Assembly (NCBI RefSeq): GCF_000282615.1
Contig: NZ_AKIY01000187.1
Span: forward strand, 1 to 33,940
Direction of reading: 5' to 3'
Length of the DNA stretch: 33,940 nt
From: Bradyrhizobium sp. YR681
GTDB lineage: Bacteria > Pseudomonadota > Alphaproteobacteria > Rhizobiales > Xanthobacteraceae
A model generated the notes under the pieces. That model was not told where the DNA came from. It saw only the letters and a program-made list of their open reading frames with translations, and searched no databases. The position numbers and the translations under genes were made by a program. Shown piece after piece: positions 32,580 through 33,940 of the stretch. Within the stretch, counting starts at the first letter, position 1. Every line of letters begins with the position of its first letter.

Positions 32580-32846
32580 ATGAGCCAGCCGATTTCCTAC
32601 GCCCCCGCCCGCGCGCCGCTGCCCGATCACGAGCAGAAACAGGCCGCTCTGAGCTATCTCAACGAAGCCTGGGCCGAAGCGCGCCATGACGGCGTCGACG
32701 GCGACTGCCTGGCGCAGGCGAGTCTGTTTGCGGCCTTTGCCGAGCTCGTCGGCACCTATGGCGAGGACGCCGTGGCGAAGTTCGTGGAAGGTTTCCCGGG
32801 CCGCATCCGCAACGGCGAATTCTCCGTCGACATCTCCCGGCAGTAA
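32580..32846 (+). CDS. Small conserved hypothetical protein (88 aa)
   Basis: No recognised domain. Mostly helical and acidic, with no signal peptide and a single Cys (DGDCLAQASLFAAFAELVG). It is preceded by a 180-nt gap that contains TTAA-N7-TAAA at 32478-32492, one mismatch from a CtrA-type site. Codon bias is typical of the chromosome, and I recall homologous uncharacterised proteins in Bradyrhizobium. Confidence 0.72.
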   Translation: MSQPISYAPARAPLPDHEQKQAALSYLNEAWAEARHDGVDGDCLAQASLFAAFAELVGTYGEDAVAKFVEGFPGRIRNGEFSVDISRQ

Positions 32847-32863
32847 GCCCTTTTCAAAAATGA

Positions 32864-32882
32864 CCCCGCCACGCGGGCGGGG
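32864..32882 (-). terminator. Candidate rho-independent terminator
   Basis: The hairpin CCCCGCC-ACGCG-GGCGGGG is followed, on the minus strand, by TCATTTTTG. The T-run lies only on that side, so it would terminate transcription from sseA, about 135 nt downstream of its stop. On the plus strand no T-run follows. Confidence 0.4.
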
Positions 32883-33018
32883 CCAGTTGACGGATGAATG
32901 ACTTGGCGAAGGTCATCGCGAAGTCTGCCGTATTTATCGCACGGAAGCCCCTGGTCGCGGCCAAGCATTAGTCTCGCGACGACCGGGAGATGTTCCCGGC
33001 CAAGTCGGGAATGCGTGC

Positions 33019-33882
33019 CTAATCCGTCTCGATCGGCAGCGCCGGATCCCTCGCCCACTCGCCCATCGACGCGTCGTACAGCGAGAGCTTGTCGTAGCCG
33101 AGCTGCGTCAGCATGAGCAGGTCGATCGTCGCCGAGATGCCGCCGCCGCAATAGCAGATCACGTTCTTGTCGCGCGTGACGCACTGGCTTGCGAATTTCG
33201 CCTCGGCATCGGCGAGCGTCGTCAGCGTCTTGTCGGCATTGGTGAGTGTCGCCGCTGATACGTTGACGCTGCCGGGCACGCGGCCCGGCCGGCCGTAGCG
33301 GCTTGGCTCGAGGCCGCGATGAAATTGTGGTCCGAGCGCGTTGACGATCACTGTCGAGGGATCGCCGATCCGCGCCTTCACGGTGGTCTTGTCGACGAAC
33401 AAACCCGCGCGCGGCGCGGCCTTGAACGTCGTCGCCGGATATCGCTTCGGCGCGCCCGTCTCGACCGGCCGCCCCTCGTCCTTCCACTTGTCGAAGCCGC
33501 CGTCGAGCACCTGCGCATCGACACCGAGCGAGCGCAGCATCCACCAGAACCGCGTCGACCACATCATGGTGCCGATGCTGTAGAGCACGACGGTCTTGGA
33601 CGCATCGAGGCCGTGACGGCCGAAGGCGGCCTCCAGCTGGGCCACATCCGGCATCATGAAGAATTGCGGCGCCGAGGTGTCGGAGAACTCGCCTTGCAGG
33701 TCGAGGAAATCGGCGCCCGGGATGTGTCCGGCCGCGAATGTCTTGTCGCCGGGGACGGCGCGATACGGCACGTCGCTGCCGGGCGGGACGGGCTCGTTGT
33801 AGGTCGTGCAGTCGTAGAGCCGGAGGTTGGGATCGCCGAGGAGGCTTGCGAGTTGCCCGGTGGTGATGAGGGGTTGGGTCAT
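33019..33882 (-). CDS. sseA: Sulfurtransferase, SseA/3-mercaptopyruvate type (tandem rhodanese)
   Basis: 287 aa with two rhodanese domains. The N-terminal inactive one includes RLYDCTTY, AGHIPGADFLDL and VLYSIGTMMWSTRFWWMLRSLG. The C-terminal active one has the catalytic loop ICYCGGGISATID, with C245 as the persulfide-forming Cys. Transfers sulfur from 3-mercaptopyruvate or thiosulfate to thiols or cyanide. The loop CGGGIS differs slightly from the usual CG[ST]GVT of mercaptopyruvate enzymes, so donor preference is uncertain. The ATG at 33882 has AGGGAGAG upstream. Confidence 0.92.
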   Translation of the reverse strand: MTQPLITTGQLASLLGDPNLRLYDCTTYNEPVPPGSDVPYRAVPGDKTFAAGHIPGADFLDLQGEFSDTSAPQFFMMPDVAQLEAAFGRHGLDASKTVVLYSIGTMMWSTRFWWMLRSLGVDAQVLDGGFDKWKDEGRPVETGAPKRYPATTFKAAPRAGLFVDKTTVKARIGDPSTVIVNALGPQFHRGLEPSRYGRPGRVPGSVNVSAATLTNADKTLTTLADAEAKFASQCVTRDKNVICYCGGGISATIDLLMLTQLGYDKLSLYDASMGEWARDPALPIETD

Positions 33883-33923
33883 GGACTACTCTCCCTGTCG
33901 AAGGGATTGTAGCTCTCCCCCCT

Positions 33924-33940
33924 CGTCATTGCGAGCGAAG
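33924..33940. repeat. Start of a dispersed Bradyrhizobium-type repeat, cut by the window edge
   Basis: CGTCATTGCGAGCGAAG matches the beginning of a short repeat I recall as abundant in Bradyrhizobium and Rhodopseudomonas intergenic regions. Only 17 bases are visible, so this is tentative. Confidence 0.35.

Noticed and set aside
32983..32999. Hairpin CCGGGA/TCCCGG downstream of sseA as a terminator.
   Set aside because: No T-run follows on either strand; the hairpin at 32864-32882 is the better candidate.
1..33940. CRISPR arrays, insertion sequences, riboswitches.
   Set aside because: No regularly spaced repeats, transposase-like frames with terminal inverted repeats, or recognisable aptamer patterns were seen.

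Overview
The window is GC-rich alphaproteobacterial chromosome, most likely Bradyrhizobium or a close relative (inference). The reasons are the high G/C at third codon positions, a TIGR02301-type protein, typical rhizobial palindromic intergenic repeats, and a housekeeping block (Sua5, FAD oxidase, YpeA, NudK, family III CoA transferase, SRAP, SseA) of the kind seen in that group.

Left edge (1-1.5 kb): an N-carbamoyl-D-amino-acid hydrolase-like nitrilase on the minus strand, and a small coiled-coil protein gene on the plus strand.

Central accessory region (1.6-22.6 kb): about twelve consecutive genes, nearly all encoding exported or envelope proteins, that I do not recognise as a described system. 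They form a left minus-strand gene (1599-2999), a divergent plus-strand unit (3232-6613: Cys-rich secreted protein, Tat-exported DUF1598-like protein, exported GH3 hexosaminidase), a seven-gene minus-strand operon (18629 down to 6629: two tandem SH3b-VWA paralogues, a fused MacB/Lol-like ABC transporter, two tandem paralogues of an unknown secreted protein, a third VWA protein and a PAN/Apple protein), and two plus-strand genes (18879-22592). Three features bind the region together. (i) Three proteins share one ~225-residue N-terminal module, with a CPFDAESLM core, and carry three different C-terminal domains. (ii) A large secreted protein occurs as two diverged full-length copies plus one N-terminal-only tandem copy. 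(iii) A short motif of the form S-[IL]-x-[DEGS]-L-F recurs in the disordered linkers or tails of five proteins of the region. My reading is that these proteins assemble around the ABC transporter and the VWA proteins in the periplasm, next to peptidoglycan. The function is unknown.

Right part (22.6-33.9 kb): ordinary chromosome. It holds an MltB-type lytic transglycosylase, tRNA-Pro(CGG), Sua5, an FAD-dependent 2-hydroxyacid dehydrogenase, YpeA, NudK, a Cys-form GrdB/PrdB-like protein, a CaiB/BaiF CoA transferase, an SRAP (YedK/HMCES) protein with a clamp-motif-like C-terminus, a conserved hypothetical, a NUDIX hydrolase, a TIGR02301 protein, a small hypothetical and an SseA-type sulfurtransferase. 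Two palindromic repeat elements lie at 27661-27811 and 30107-30192. I see no integrase, transposase, CRISPR array or riboswitch in the window.
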